Of a stretch of DNA of 62,053 nt, positions 17,319 to 25,304 are shown one piece after another (positions within the stretch are counted from its first letter, which is position 1; every line of letters begins with the position of its first letter). The stretch comes from an uncultured bacterium (GTDB lineage: Bacteria > Actinomycetota > Coriobacteriia > Coriobacteriales > Coriobacteriaceae), in NCBI GenBank assembly GCA_905214465.1, contig CAJMMD010000013.1, forward strand, positions 1-62,053, in the 5' to 3' direction. Under the pieces are notes generated by a model. That model did no database searches. It was not told where the DNA came from and worked only from the letters and a program-made list of their open reading frames with translations. Made by a program: the position numbers and the translations under genes.

Positions 17319-17759
17319 CTAGAGCAGGCCCATGCTGGTCAGGATCGTGTAGCCCATAAAGATGACAAACGCGATGAGGGCAAGGACAATGATGATTTTT
17401 TGAGCCGGCGCCATGCCAGGGATCTCGTTCTCGCCCGTAGGCTCCTTGGAGGTAACCATGCGCTGGGCAAAGGTCATCTCGTCACGGCTCGGCTTGGGCT
17501 CGACGGACTTGGAACGAGCGACCTTTTTAGGCTGAGGTTTAGGTGCGGTGGGCGCGGGCTTCGCGGCGGCGGGCTTGGGCGCGGGGGCGACGTTCGCGGC
17601 GGCCTCCTCGGCCTTCTCGCGCTCGGCACGCAGGGCGGCCAGCTCCTCACGCTCGCGGCGTGCCTCTTCCTGGGCCTCGCGACGAGCTTTCTCGGCGCGG
17701 AGCTCTTCCAACTCGGCGCGTTCCTCGGCAGACAGTGGTTGGGACTCAAGCTTGGCCAT
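17319..17759 (-). CDS. Tail-anchored coiled-coil protein of unknown function
   Basis: A 146-residue protein I do not recognise by family. Residues ~5-55 form a highly charged helix with heptad character (RAELEELRAEKARREAQEEA), residues 55-90 are Ala/Pro/Lys-rich and flexible, and a single hydrophobic segment (IIIVLALIAFVIFMGYTIL) lies at the extreme C-terminus. The layout predicts a tail-anchored protein with a cytoplasmic coiled coil. AAAGGG precedes the ATG at 17759. It lies between pncB and the tRNA-Ala gene, both on the minus strand. Confidence 0.75.
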   Translation of the reverse strand: MAKLESQPLSAEERAELEELRAEKARREAQEEARREREELAALRAEREKAEEAAANVAPAPKPAAAKPAPTAPKPQPKKVARSKSVEPKPSRDEMTFAQRMVTSKEPTGENEIPGMAPAQKIIIVLALIAFVIFMGYTILTSMGLL

Positions 17760-17823
17760 GGTACAGCCCTTTCTTTTAAAAAAAGCCGCCGACACAATGT
17801 CAGCGGCTTATCAAATCCAAGGG

Positions 17824-17896
17824 TGGAGACGAAGGGAGTCGAACCCTCGGCCTCTGCCATGCGACGGCAGCGCTCTCCCAACTGAGCTACGTCCCC
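17824..17896 (-). tRNA. tRNA-Ala (anticodon CGC)
   Basis: Read on the minus strand, the acceptor GGGGACG pairs with CGTCTCC, the D arm has AGCTCAGTTGGGAGAGC, the anticodon stem CTGCC/GGCAG holds the loop GTCGCAT (anticodon CGC after U33), and the T arm reads GAGGGTTCGACTCCC-like. The body is 73 bases with discriminator A. The 3' CCA is not encoded (the genome reads CCC). It decodes GCG. Confidence 0.93.
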
Positions 17897-17949
17897 AGGA
17901 CAAGTCGATATTTTACCTACGGCTCGCCAACTGTCAACGCCCAATACCC

Positions 17950-17996
17950 AGTCTTTTTGGGACGGGGCTTTTTTGACTACTTTCGGATGCCGGTTC
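17950..17996. repeat. GGGACGGGG-type palindromic fragment
   Basis: The sequence AGTCTTTTTGGGACGGGGCT is followed by TTTTTGACTACTTTCGGA. A reverse-complement relative (TCCGAAAGTAGTCAAAAAAG) is at 29297-29335, 11 kb away. Confidence 0.65.
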
Positions 17997-18010
17997 GGCC
18001 CCACACCGGG

Positions 18011-18120
18011 AGTAGTCTTTTTGGGACGGGGCTGTTTTAGCTACCCCTGCCGCTGTTCGGCCAAACCGTTCGCGTTGCCTGTCGGGGTAGCTAAAACAGC
18101 CCCGTCCCAAAAAGACTACT
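18011..18120. repeat. Perfect 37-bp inverted repeat, GGGACGGGG type
   Basis: Arms 18011-18047 and 18084-18120 are perfectly complementary over 37 bases, separated by a 36-base loop. Each arm contains TTTTTGGGACGGGGC and TTTTAGCTACCCC. No coding frame overlaps. It is far longer than an intrinsic terminator. Confidence 0.9.
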
Positions 18121-18124
18121 TCTA

Positions 18125-18157
18125 ATGATTTTTTAATCCCCGTCCCAGAAAAATCAT
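18125..18157. repeat. Adjacent CCCCGTCCC palindrome
   Basis: ATGATTTTT (18125-18133) pairs with AAAAATCAT (18149-18157) around TAATCCCCGTCCCAG. It follows the 37-bp inverted repeat directly and contains the same GGGACGGGG word. Confidence 0.7.
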
Positions 18158-18168
18158 CGGCGAACGCG

Positions 18169-19107
18169 CTACTTTGCGCTGGTGAGGACGCCGGTGGTGT
18201 CGAACGCCGGGGTAAAGCTCTCGTCTACCGCGCCGCCTTCTTGCCAAAACATCGTCGTAAAGCCCAGGTCGTCGGCATGGTCGAGCACCTGCTCGTACTC
18301 CTCGCGCGTCACGGCGCGCGCCAGGTCGCCGCCTTGTTCGCGCATGAGGGCATTGGGCGTGTACTGGTTCATGACCGAGATCGGCACGTCGCCCACCGTC
18401 TGCCACACCAGGTCCAACACGCGGCACGAATCGTCCGCATGCCCCGGCAGCACCAGATGACGCACGATTATGCCGCGCCTCATGAGCCCGTCCTCGTCTA
18501 CCAGCTCTCCCCCGCGGCGCTCAATCTCGCGCGCCATCTGGGCCAGACCCGACACGGCCACGCGCGGGTAGTCCTTAATATGAGAAAGCGACTGCGCAAG
18601 CCCGGCATCGGCATATTTAAAGTCCGTAAGCCACACGTCGACCAGGTCGCCCAGCGCCGCCACGGCACTCGCGCGCTCGTAACCACTCGTGTTGTAGACA
18701 ATTGGGATGACCAACCCGCGCGTCCGTGCCGCGGCAATCGCGGCAGGCAACAGGTGCGCATAGTGCGTCGCCGTCACCAGGTTGATGTTATTGGCGCCCT
18801 GGTCCTGCAGCTCCAGCATAATCTCGACCAAACGCTCGGGCGAAATCTCAAGACCGAAATTGCCCGTCGAGATCTCGTGGTTTTGGCAGTAGATACATTT
18901 GAGCGAACAGCCGCTAAAGAAAATCGTACCCGAGCCGGCCTCGCCCGAAATGGGCGGTTCCTCCCACATATGGAGCGCCGCGCGGGCGACCTTAAGCGTG
19001 TTGTCGGCGCCGCACACGCCACGCGCGCCCTCGTCGCGCGCCGCACCGCAACGGCGCGGACACAAATGGCAGGCGGGCGAAAAAAGTTCGGTCAACGACG
19101 TCGGCAT
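18169..19107 (-). CDS. Radical SAM protein, PflX-like (COG1313 type)
   Basis: A 312-residue radical SAM enzyme. A cysteine-rich N-terminal segment (PACHLCPRRCGAARDEG, then GVCGAD) precedes the 4Fe-4S/SAM motif CX3CX2C in FFSGCSLKCIYCQN, the glycine-rich ISPERLVEIM region and the NTSGYER segment. This order matches the pyruvate-formate-lyase-activase-related PflX group, whose substrate is not established. ATG at 19107 is preferred with GGAG 11 bases upstream; a TTG at 19122 is also open. No glycyl radical enzyme lies nearby, so an activase role is not supported by context. Confidence 0.88.
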   Translation of the reverse strand: MPTSLTELFSPACHLCPRRCGAARDEGARGVCGADNTLKVARAALHMWEEPPISGEAGSGTIFFSGCSLKCIYCQNHEISTGNFGLEISPERLVEIMLELQDQGANNINLVTATHYAHLLPAAIAAARTRGLVIPIVYNTSGYERASAVAALGDLVDVWLTDFKYADAGLAQSLSHIKDYPRVAVSGLAQMAREIERRGGELVDEDGLMRRGIIVRHLVLPGHADDSCRVLDLVWQTVGDVPISVMNQYTPNALMREQGGDLARAVTREEYEQVLDHADDLGFTTMFWQEGGAVDESFTPAFDTTGVLTSAK

Positions 19108-19227
19108 AAAAACATGCTCCAAAACAATGATTCAGCAGCTCAAACGTAAAGGGACCAACCGCACAGACGGCTCGAGCCCAAGGCGCCGTAATCGTCCGAC
19201 ACGATTTTTTTAATGTCAAGACTGGAA

Positions 19228-19401
19228 TCGACAAAGTGCCGCTTTATGATGTAGGTATTCCGCCCCCCGCGGAGCAACTGGGTGAACCGTCGCGTTTATT
19301 TAGGGAGCCCACACAGTCGTACCTAGTACAGGTATCCTTCGTTGTTAAGGACGCTGGAACAGTCGATGAGGGCACCCACCTGTTTTAGGTGGGTTCATTT
19401 T
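19228..19401 (+). ncRNA. Candidate small structured RNA with own promoter and terminator
   Basis: A promoter-like pair TCGACA (19228-19233) and TAGGTA (19252-19257), 18 bases apart, is followed by ~105 GC-rich bases with several internal stems (CCUAGUACAGG, GUAUCCUU/AAGGACGC, GCCC/GGGC) and a clear intrinsic terminator ACCCACCTGTTTTAGGTGGGT plus T-rich tail. No start codon or coding frame is convincing. It could be a 6S-like or other trans-acting RNA, or an attenuated leader of the downstream transferase gene, whose start is 230 bases beyond the terminator. Confidence 0.5.
19373..19401 (+). terminator. Intrinsic terminator of the candidate small RNA
   Basis: ACCCACCT and AGGTGGGT enclose GTTTT and are followed by TCATTTT. 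No protein gene ends just upstream, so it should stop a noncoding transcript. The remaining 19402-19630 interval shows nothing else I can name. Confidence 0.8.
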
Positions 19402-19630
19402 CGTAACGTGGGGGGTGGTTTTCTTTTGTCGAAAATCGCCATTACAGTCCATATGAATCCCCACCGGCATCCCGACGCCATCGACAACATCCCAATATCT
19501 GGTAAGCGCGTGATTATCGCTGCATGCAATTCCATGCACCCCCCGTGGTCGAGTATCATGGTTCGGCTATGCCCTTTGCGCATGGCGTTCTTCTGACCTT
19601 TTCCTTCGACGCTTGGCGGTTTTTAGATTC

Positions 19631-20830
19631 ATGGCTTCATCCCCGAGCTACATACCGTACCTATGCGTGGCAGCGGCGGCCTTTATCACGACCTTCCTCA
19701 TGGTGCCCCTGGTCAAGCGCTTGGCAATTAAGCTCGACGCCGTCGACTATCCTTCCAAGCGCCGCATCAACACCAAGCCCATCCCGCGTTTGGGCGGAAC
19801 GGCGGTGTTTTTGGGCCTGGTCGTTGCCTGCATTGTGCAAATCCTAGGCACCTGGCACCTAGGCTGGCCGCCCGTCCTGGTGCCGCACCCGCGCCTTCAC
19901 ATTAGCTATCCCATGCTGGCGCTCTCCTTTACCGTCATCTTTGCGACCGGCGCTATCGACGACGTCTTCCAGCTCAAGCCCAAGCAAAAGCTGGCCGGAC
20001 AGGTCCTCGCTGCGCTCATCGCCTGCGTGGGTGGCCTGCGCATCGGCGTCATCGTCAACCCGTTTGCCCCCGGCGAAATCATGCTCGGATGGCTCGCCTA
20101 CCCCATCACCGTGATCTATCTGGTGGCATTCACCAACATCATTAACCTCATCGACGGCCTCGACGGCTTAGCCACGGGCATCTGCGGCATCGCGTCGTTC
20201 ACCATGTTTTCGATGGCCGTTCTCTCGGGCCGCATCGACGCCGCAGCGCTCTCCATTGCGCTCTTTGGCGCCTGTCTGGCCTTTTTGCGCTACAACTTCA
20301 ACCCCGCAAGCATCTTCTTGGGCGACTCGGGGTCGCTGCTTCTGGGCTTTGCGCTGGGCTCCATCTCGCTACTCAACGTGAGCCGCACCGCCGCGCTCAC
20401 CTCGCTTATCATCCCGCTCATCGTTGCCGGCGTGCCCATCATCGACACGTTTAGCGCCATCGTGCGCCGCAGGCGCGCCCACATTAGCATTGGGCAGGCC
20501 GACAAGGGCCACATCCACCACCGCCTAATCCAAGAAGGCTACAACCAAAAACAGGCCGTGCTGCTCATCTATGCCTGGTGCATCATGCTTTCGGCCGGCG
20601 CCGCCGCGATTAACCAGGTCGAAGTGCCCATGCGTGTGCTCATCTTTACCGTGCTCGCCATTGGCTCGGCGGCCTTCGCCAAGCACCTGCACCTGTTTGA
20701 ACCCGTGCTACGCCACCATTACAACAAGCGCACGCACGAGGACGAGCTCGTCACCCCCGACGACCCCGCCTTTAAGCAGGAGGAGCAGGCAGCCGAGGAG
20801 CGCAAAGAAGAGCGCCACCACAAGCTCTAG
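19631..20830 (+). CDS. Undecaprenyl-phosphate sugar-1-phosphate transferase (TagO/WecA/MraY family)
   Basis: A 399-residue polytopic membrane enzyme with about eleven hydrophobic segments. Family motifs occur in order: KRRINTKPIPRLGG near the N-terminus, AIDDVFQLKPKQKLAGQ with the Mg-binding DD pair, NIINLIDGLDGLATG, FLGDSGSLLLGF, and the cytoplasmic loop with GHIHHRLIQEGY that marks the WecA/TagO branch rather than MraY. It should transfer a GlcNAc-1-phosphate-like group to undecaprenyl phosphate, starting cell-wall glycopolymer synthesis. The C-terminal tail is hydrophilic and charged. ATG at 19631 is used; the upstream TTG at 19613 is possible. trpS follows after 169 bases. Confidence 0.92.
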   Translation: MASSPSYIPYLCVAAAAFITTFLMVPLVKRLAIKLDAVDYPSKRRINTKPIPRLGGTAVFLGLVVACIVQILGTWHLGWPPVLVPHPRLHISYPMLALSFTVIFATGAIDDVFQLKPKQKLAGQVLAALIACVGGLRIGVIVNPFAPGEIMLGWLAYPITVIYLVAFTNIINLIDGLDGLATGICGIASFTMFSMAVLSGRIDAAALSIALFGACLAFLRYNFNPASIFLGDSGSLLLGFALGSISLLNVSRTAALTSLIIPLIVAGVPIIDTFSAIVRRRRAHISIGQADKGHIHHRLIQEGYNQKQAVLLIYAWCIMLSAGAAAINQVEVPMRVLIFTVLAIGSAAFAKHLHLFEPVLRHHYNKRTHEDELVTPDDPAFKQEEQAAEERKEERHHKL

Positions 20831-20999
20831 GGCAAGCTGCCGAGGATGTGCCAAGGCACCGTTGGCCAAGCGCGGCCGCGCCGCGCCCATCGCACAAGCC
20901 GCACCACGCGCGTCCCTCTCCCGCCCTCGCCTACTTACGCACCGCCCCTCCAATAAACGCGTTATCATCTTGACCCATGAACATACGTTAGGAGCAATC

Positions 21000-22049
21000 A
21001 TGCCAAACGAGAACAGCTACGAAGTCGCGCTGCAAAAGAGCAACGCCATTCGCGAGGGCCTGACCAAAACGCCCGAGAAGTTCACCATGCTCACCGGCGA
21101 CCGCCCCACCGGCCGTCTGCACCTGGGCCACTACTTCGGTACCCTCAAGGGCCGTGTTGAGCTGCAGAACATGGGCGCCAAGACCAACGTGCTCATCGCC
21201 GACTACCAGGTCATCACTGACCGCGACACGACCGAGCACATCCAGGACAACGTGTACAACATGGTCATGGACTACCTTGCCTGCGGCATCGATCCCGACA
21301 AGACCATGATCTACGCGCACTCCGCCGTGCCCGCCGCCAACCAGCTCATGCTGCCGTTCCTGTCGCTGGTCTCCGAGGCCGAGCTGGCGCGCAACCCCAC
21401 CGTCAAGGCCGAGATGGAGGCCTCGGGCCACGAGCTCACCGGCCTTCTGCTCACCTACCCGGTGCATCAGGCCTGCGACATCCTGTTCTGCAAGGGCAAC
21501 GTCGTGCCCGTCGGCCGCGACCAGCTGCCGCACATCGAGCTCACCCGCACCATCGCCCGCCGCTTTAACAACCGCTACGGCAAGGTGTTCCCCGAGGTCG
21601 ACGCGCTGCTGTCCGAGACCCCGCTGCTGCCGGGCCTGGACGGTCGCAAGATGAGCAAGAGCTACGGCAACGCCATCAACATCTCGATGACCGCCGAGGA
21701 AACGGCCAAACGCATCAAGAAGAGCCAGACCGACTCCGAGCGCATGATCACGTTCGATCCCGAGAACCGCCCCGGCGTGTCTGGCCTGCTTTCAACAGCC
21801 GCCATCTGCACCGGCCGTTCCGAAGTCGAGATTGCCGAGGAGATTGGCATGGGCGGCTCCGGCCAGCTCAAGAAGTACGTGACCGAGGCCGTCAACAAGT
21901 ACTTCGCACCTATCCGCGAGCGTCGCCAGCGCTACGAGAACGATCTGGACTATGTGAAGGACGTCCTGCATGAGGGCAACCGTCGCGCCAATGAGATCGC
22001 CGAGCAGACCCTGGCCGAGGTTCAGGACGCCATGGGCATGGTGTACTAG
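21000..22049 (+). CDS. trpS: Tryptophanyl-tRNA synthetase
   Basis: A 349-residue class I synthetase that charges tRNA-Trp. The HIGH motif is in GDRPTGRLHLGHYFG, the active-site region includes YQVITDRDTTEH, and the KMSKS loop is GRKMSKSYGNAINIS. Length and motif order are typical for the bacterial family. The ATG at 21000 follows TTAGGAGCAATC; the frame is open far upstream but lacks homology there. No T-box leader is visible in the 169-base upstream gap. It is followed by an intrinsic terminator. Confidence 0.97.
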   Translation: MPNENSYEVALQKSNAIREGLTKTPEKFTMLTGDRPTGRLHLGHYFGTLKGRVELQNMGAKTNVLIADYQVITDRDTTEHIQDNVYNMVMDYLACGIDPDKTMIYAHSAVPAANQLMLPFLSLVSEAELARNPTVKAEMEASGHELTGLLLTYPVHQACDILFCKGNVVPVGRDQLPHIELTRTIARRFNNRYGKVFPEVDALLSETPLLPGLDGRKMSKSYGNAINISMTAEETAKRIKKSQTDSERMITFDPENRPGVSGLLSTAAICTGRSEVEIAEEIGMGGSGQLKKYVTEAVNKYFAPIRERRQRYENDLDYVKDVLHEGNRRANEIAEQTLAEVQDAMGMVY

Positions 22050-22082
22050 ACCGATTTGCTGGCTTGAGCTTTCGATTGCTTT

Positions 22083-22112
22083 AGGGCGGGCGCTACGGCG
22101 TCCGCCTTTTTT
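22083..22112 (+). terminator. Intrinsic terminator after trpS
   Basis: GGGCGGGCGC pairs imperfectly with GGCGTCCGCC and is followed by TTTTTT, 34 bases past the trpS stop. Confidence 0.8.
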
Positions 22113-22159
22113 GGAGCCGGACCGCTTCAGCTCCATCCATCACACTCTCCCGACAAACA

Positions 22160-22201
22160 GGAACAGGCCCGCCGGCAGTTAGCTGCCAGCGGGCCTGTTC
22201 C
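22160..22201. repeat. Near-perfect 42-base palindrome
   Basis: GGAACAGGCCCGC pairs with GCGGGCCTGTTCC, and the centre is itself a hairpin (GGCAG-TTAG-CTGCC). The rest of the 22050-22442 gap has the trpS terminator, a GGGGACAGGCACC palindrome and ~180 bases in which I see nothing identifiable. Confidence 0.75.
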
Positions 22202-22385
22202 CGAAGTACACCGTTGAATCGCACAGAGGGGAGGGATGCGAATCAAACTCAACAGGGCAGGCTTTTTCATCGCCTATTGCCTGCTCCGTTGCTGAAACCA
22301 ATATAGTTCACCGTGGCTTACTTTCTAGCGTCAAACTACCCCAACACACCTTCTCCATAAGTTAGCCCAGGTAAACCTGCAACGG

Positions 22386-22426
22386 AAAGCCACCACAAAG
22401 GGGACAGGCACCTTTGTGGTGGCTTT
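22386..22426. repeat. CACAAAGGGGACAGGCACC-type palindrome (copy 3)
   Basis: AAAGCCACCACAAAGG pairs with CCTTTGTGGTGGCTTT around GGACAGGCA. It stands 17 bases before the end of the alkyltransferase gene. Confidence 0.85.
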
Positions 22427-22442
22427 GACCACGGCAGAGCTG

Positions 22443-22763
22443 TTAGAGTCCAGCAGGCCAACGACAGGCGGCCAGATCAACATGCATGGGATCGGCAAAC
22501 GTCACGCCCTCCCCCATTAAGAGCTCGCGCTGAGCATCGGGGCCGCCAAAGGCAAAGCCCTCACAGATACGGCCGTCGGCAAACACCACGCGATGACAGG
22601 GAATTTGGCCAGGGCGCGGATTACTATGAAGGGCATACCCCACGTACCGCGCACTTCGTGGACGACCGGCAAGCAGTGCCACCTGACCATACGTGGCGAC
22701 CATCCCCTCGGGGATCTGCTCGACCACCCCGTACACCCGATCAAAAAAGCCCTCAGACGCCAT
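22443..22763 (-). CDS. MGMT/alkyltransferase-like protein retaining the PCHR cysteine
   Basis: A 106-residue protein made only of the DNA-binding C-terminal domain of O6-alkylguanine-DNA alkyltransferase. The helix-turn-helix with arginine finger (YGQVALLAGRPRSARYVG) and the active-site motif IPCHRVV are present. Alkyltransferase-like (ATL) proteins of this size usually replace the cysteine with tryptophan; here the acceptor cysteine is kept, so direct alkyl transfer is possible. The ATG at 22763 is preceded by AAGGGAG. It is flanked on both sides by GGGGACAGGCACC palindromes and is followed by nothing on the same strand for 400 bases. Confidence 0.88.
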   Translation of the reverse strand: MASEGFFDRVYGVVEQIPEGMVATYGQVALLAGRPRSARYVGYALHSNPRPGQIPCHRVVFADGRICEGFAFGGPDAQRELLMGEGVTFADPMHVDLAACRWPAGL

Positions 22764-22791
22764 TGCTCGCTCCCTTCCACCCGGAAAAGCA

Positions 22792-22832
22792 TAAACCATC
22801 ACAAAGGGGACAGGCACCTTTGTGATGGTTTA
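22792..22832. repeat. CACAAAGGGGACAGGCACC-type palindrome (copy 4)
   Basis: TAAACCATCACAAAGG pairs with CCTTTGTGATGGTTTA; compared with other copies GTGG is GATG on one arm and the change is compensated on the other. It separates degV from the alkyltransferase gene. Confidence 0.85.
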
Positions 22833-22843
22833 TGGCAGGTCGG

Positions 22844-23698
22844 TTAGTTGGCGGGCTGGAAGAAGGCTACTGCCACGGCGCCGGGGCCAACGTGGGTTCC
22901 GATGGTGGCGCCGATGGTGTGAACGGGCAGTTCGCCCTCGGTGTGACCAGCCCACAGTGCCGCGCTGTCCTCGATATACTTCTTGAGCACCGCATCCGAA
23001 AGACCCGTATAGCCGAGCGCCAGCGGCATGGAAAAGTCGATGCCGCCCGCCTTTTCGACCTTTTGGTTCAGCAGGTTGCGGCCGTTCTTGGAACCGCGCG
23101 CCTTGCCCAGCTGCACGATCAGACCGTCCTCGACAGCCACCACGGGCTTCACGTTGAGCAGCGTGCCCACGGCGCCGGCCGCAGCAGACAGACGACCGCC
23201 GCGCACCAGGTACTCCAGCGTCTCGAGCAGGCCGATAACCACCACACGGTCGCGCACGGCCTCGACAGCCGCCGCGATCTGAGATGCACTGCGGCCCTCG
23301 TCCACCAAGCGCAGCGCATACTCGACCAGGACGCGCTCGCCCAGGGTGACGTTGTTGCTGTCTACCACGAACACGTCGCCACCTGGCGCCTCGGCAAGTG
23401 CGGTACGGGCACTCTGATTGGTGCCTGATAGCTTAGCGCCCACGGTAATAATCACAGCCTCGTCGCCGGCCTCACGTGCTTCGGCAATCGCCTGCGAAAA
23501 CGCGTACGGGTTGACCTGGCCGGTCTTGGGCAGCTCGTCGCGCTCCACAAGCATCTCGTAAAAGCGCTGGTGATCGATGTCGACGCCATCCATATACACA
23601 TCGGTGCCAAAGGTGACGGACAGCGGCAAAACGTCCAGTGCCGGGTGCTCGGCCGGCGACATATCGCTTGCGGAATCGGTAATAATGCGGACGGACAT
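22844..23698 (-). CDS. DegV-family fatty-acid-binding protein
   Basis: A 284-residue protein of the DegV (FakB-type) family, which bind a fatty acid and present it to the FakA kinase. The N-terminal IITDSASDMSP motif, the TVGAKLSGTNQSA segment that contacts the carboxylate, the LVRGGRLS segment and the C-terminal HTIGATIGTHVGPGA motif are all present. AAAGGA precedes the ATG at 23698. The MarR gene lies 119 bases upstream on the same strand. A second DegV protein is encoded at 58548-59408; no FakA-like kinase is in the window. Confidence 0.92.
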   Translation of the reverse strand: MSVRIITDSASDMSPAEHPALDVLPLSVTFGTDVYMDGVDIDHQRFYEMLVERDELPKTGQVNPYAFSQAIAEAREAGDEAVIITVGAKLSGTNQSARTALAEAPGGDVFVVDSNNVTLGERVLVEYALRLVDEGRSASQIAAAVEAVRDRVVVIGLLETLEYLVRGGRLSAAAGAVGTLLNVKPVVAVEDGLIVQLGKARGSKNGRNLLNQKVEKAGGIDFSMPLALGYTGLSDAVLKKYIEDSAALWAGHTEGELPVHTIGATIGTHVGPGAVAVAFFQPAN

Positions 23699-23817
23699 AG
23701 CGAATCCTTTCTTGCGCAGGTCCCGCGCAGGGAATTTTGACAGCAATGTCCCGGCACGGCGTACGCGCTCAAACGGGACGATGCAGTTCTTGGCTGAAAG
23801 CTAGCGCCAGCGCGGCT

Positions 23818-24267
23818 CTAGATCTCGCGCAGGGTGTTGAGGATCGTGCGCAGCGATGCATACATCTGCTCGCGCTGCTCCACGCCCATGGCCTTGCCGG
23901 TGGTATCGAGCACCTCGCGAATGATGCGATCGGCCTCGCTCATGCTCTCGCCGCCCAGGGCAGTCAGGCGCACCGGAGCACGATACTTGACGGCCGCATC
24001 ACCCGAGTCGTCAACCTCGACGTAGCCGCCCTCCTCCAGATGTGCCAGTGTGCGCGAAACGGCGGCACGGGTAACGCCGGCCATGCGGGCGAGGTCGGCG
24101 CCAGTCAGGCCGTCCTTGCTGCGCTCAAGATAGTACAGGCACATAACGTCGGAGCCCTTGAGGCCCAGCCTTGCGCCTTCGGACGTCTTGATACGCTGAA
24201 TCTCCTTGTAGAGCCCGCTGATCAGTCCAACAAAGTCCTCGAAACGTGTCTCGTCGTTCTGCTGCAT
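23818..24267 (-). CDS. MarR-family transcription regulator
   Basis: A 149-residue winged-helix dimeric regulator. Helices before the DNA-binding domain (FVGLISGLYKEIQRIK) are followed by the recognition region TGADLARMAGVTRAAVSRTLAHLEEGGYV and a beta-wing with DSGDAAVKYRAPVRLT, then C-terminal dimerisation helices. The ATG at 24267 follows AAAGGCGG; the frame upstream is not supported. It is directly upstream of degV on the same strand and may control it and itself, perhaps in response to fatty acids; this is inference from position. Confidence 0.9.
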   Translation of the reverse strand: MQQNDETRFEDFVGLISGLYKEIQRIKTSEGARLGLKGSDVMCLYYLERSKDGLTGADLARMAGVTRAAVSRTLAHLEEGGYVEVDDSGDAAVKYRAPVRLTALGGESMSEADRIIREVLDTTGKAMGVEQREQMYASLRTILNTLREI

Positions 24268-24371
24268 GGGAGTCGACCGCCTTTCGCTTGCATAATGCTT
24301 ACGGGTAAACATCTTAGTCGCATAAGCCGACACCCGTACCCAAATACCCCATTTGTTAACCCATCAACATA

Positions 24372-24412
24372 AAAACCACCACAAAGGGGATAGGCACCTT
24401 TGTGGCGGTTTT
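24372..24412. repeat. CACAAAGGGGACAGGCACC-type palindrome (copy 5)
   Basis: AAAACCACCACAAAGG faces CCTTTGTGGCGGTTTT, and the centre has GGATAGGCA instead of GGACAGGCA. It lies upstream of the MarR gene and after the B3/B4 gene. Confidence 0.85.
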
Positions 24413-24440
24413 GACCGGCGAACATGATCCGCAGGCGCCG

Positions 24441-25160
24441 CTACAGCTCCACGCAGGGATTGTCGCGAGTCACAAGCGTCTTAACGACAACCGTCGCTCC
24501 CAGATAGCGCTCGAGCAAATCGGCAAGACGATCGATGGCGGCCTGGCAGTCCCCCATTCGCTCGGGCTCTACGCACTCAATCGCCAGGAACGCGTCCGCC
24601 GAATCGTCGGACAGGGCCGTTCGAACGCCGTCGCGCCAGTTCCAGCAGCGGCACACGGCGCCCGCATCATCGACGTAGGCCAGCTCGCCGGACAGCGTCG
24701 GGTCATCCGCTTCCTCGCCAAGCGGCAGGAACGCGTCGCCGCCGTCGGTCACCTTCAAGCGAAGGTCTCCCTCGATCGCATGCAAATCCTCGCCGCCTAC
24801 GGGTAACGCGTAGGTCAGCGACACCGTGTTGTAAATGTCCACCGCGGGCGTAATGTGGCCCACCGGCTTGCCTTTGAGCACGCGTTTGAGCAGGTTCTCA
24901 ATTGAGCAACGCGCGCCCTTCTTGGTCTTGAATAGGCGATATGCCTCGCGCCATGCCTTAACCGGCGCATTCTCGCTGATAGTATCGCTGGTCAGATGAC
25001 GCTCCGCGTCGATATTGGCGCGGTCGAGCAACGCCGCAATCGCGTCCACGTCCTCTTGAGGAATCTGAGCCGCGGGCTTCATGCCCTTTACGACCACAAC
25101 ACCGACAGCCGCCTGCGGAAATAGCTCCCAAAACGAATCCTCGGCAACGAAACTCTTCAT
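24441..25160 (-). CDS. B3/B4 domain protein
   Basis: A 239-residue protein built on the B3/B4 domain otherwise found in the beta subunit of phenylalanyl-tRNA synthetase, where it has editing functions. The VGVVVVKGM segment near the N-terminus, APVKAWREAYRLFKTKKGARCSIENLLKRVLKGK, and the HITPAVDIYNTVSLTYALPVGGED motif match free-standing B3/B4 proteins. Such proteins may clear mischarged tRNA, but this is not proved. ATG at 25160 has GGGAGAG eight bases upstream. It is preceded by a leader carrying a strong terminator hairpin, so expression may be attenuated. Confidence 0.85.
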   Translation of the reverse strand: MKSFVAEDSFWELFPQAAVGVVVVKGMKPAAQIPQEDVDAIAALLDRANIDAERHLTSDTISENAPVKAWREAYRLFKTKKGARCSIENLLKRVLKGKPVGHITPAVDIYNTVSLTYALPVGGEDLHAIEGDLRLKVTDGGDAFLPLGEEADDPTLSGELAYVDDAGAVCRCWNWRDGVRTALSDDSADAFLAIECVEPERMGDCQAAIDRLADLLERYLGATVVVKTLVTRDNPCVEL

Positions 25161-25207
25161 GTGCTCTCCCTTCATAGCATGCGCCCGAGCCCGGGTGCCT
25201 AAACAAA

Positions 25208-25263
25208 AAGCGCCCTTACGACGGCCACCTTCAAAGTCCTACGGTGCCGCCACAAGAGCGCTT
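25208..25263 (-). terminator. Leader terminator upstream of the B3/B4 gene
   Basis: On the minus strand AAGCGCTCTTGTGGCGGCACC pairs almost fully with the segment ending in AAGGGCGCTT around a 13-base loop, followed by TTTTGTTT. It lies 48 bases before the B3/B4 start and downstream of a strong -10, so it is placed to attenuate the gene. Confidence 0.75.
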
Positions 25264-25304
25264 ACGCTGCCCCCATCCGGAGAAGGGAGCGATATGTTAG
25301 GCGT

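Noticed and set aside
22215..22300. A degraded tRNA-Ser-like sequence (GAGGGGAGGGATGCGAATC)
   Set aside because: The T-arm consensus is broken, and no anticodon arm or acceptor pairing could be found.
25208..25263. T-box riboswitch before the B3/B4 gene
   Set aside because: UGGCGGCACCG resembles but does not match UGGNACCGCG, and the leader is too short for a normal Stem I with specifier loop. Kept only as an attenuator-like leader.
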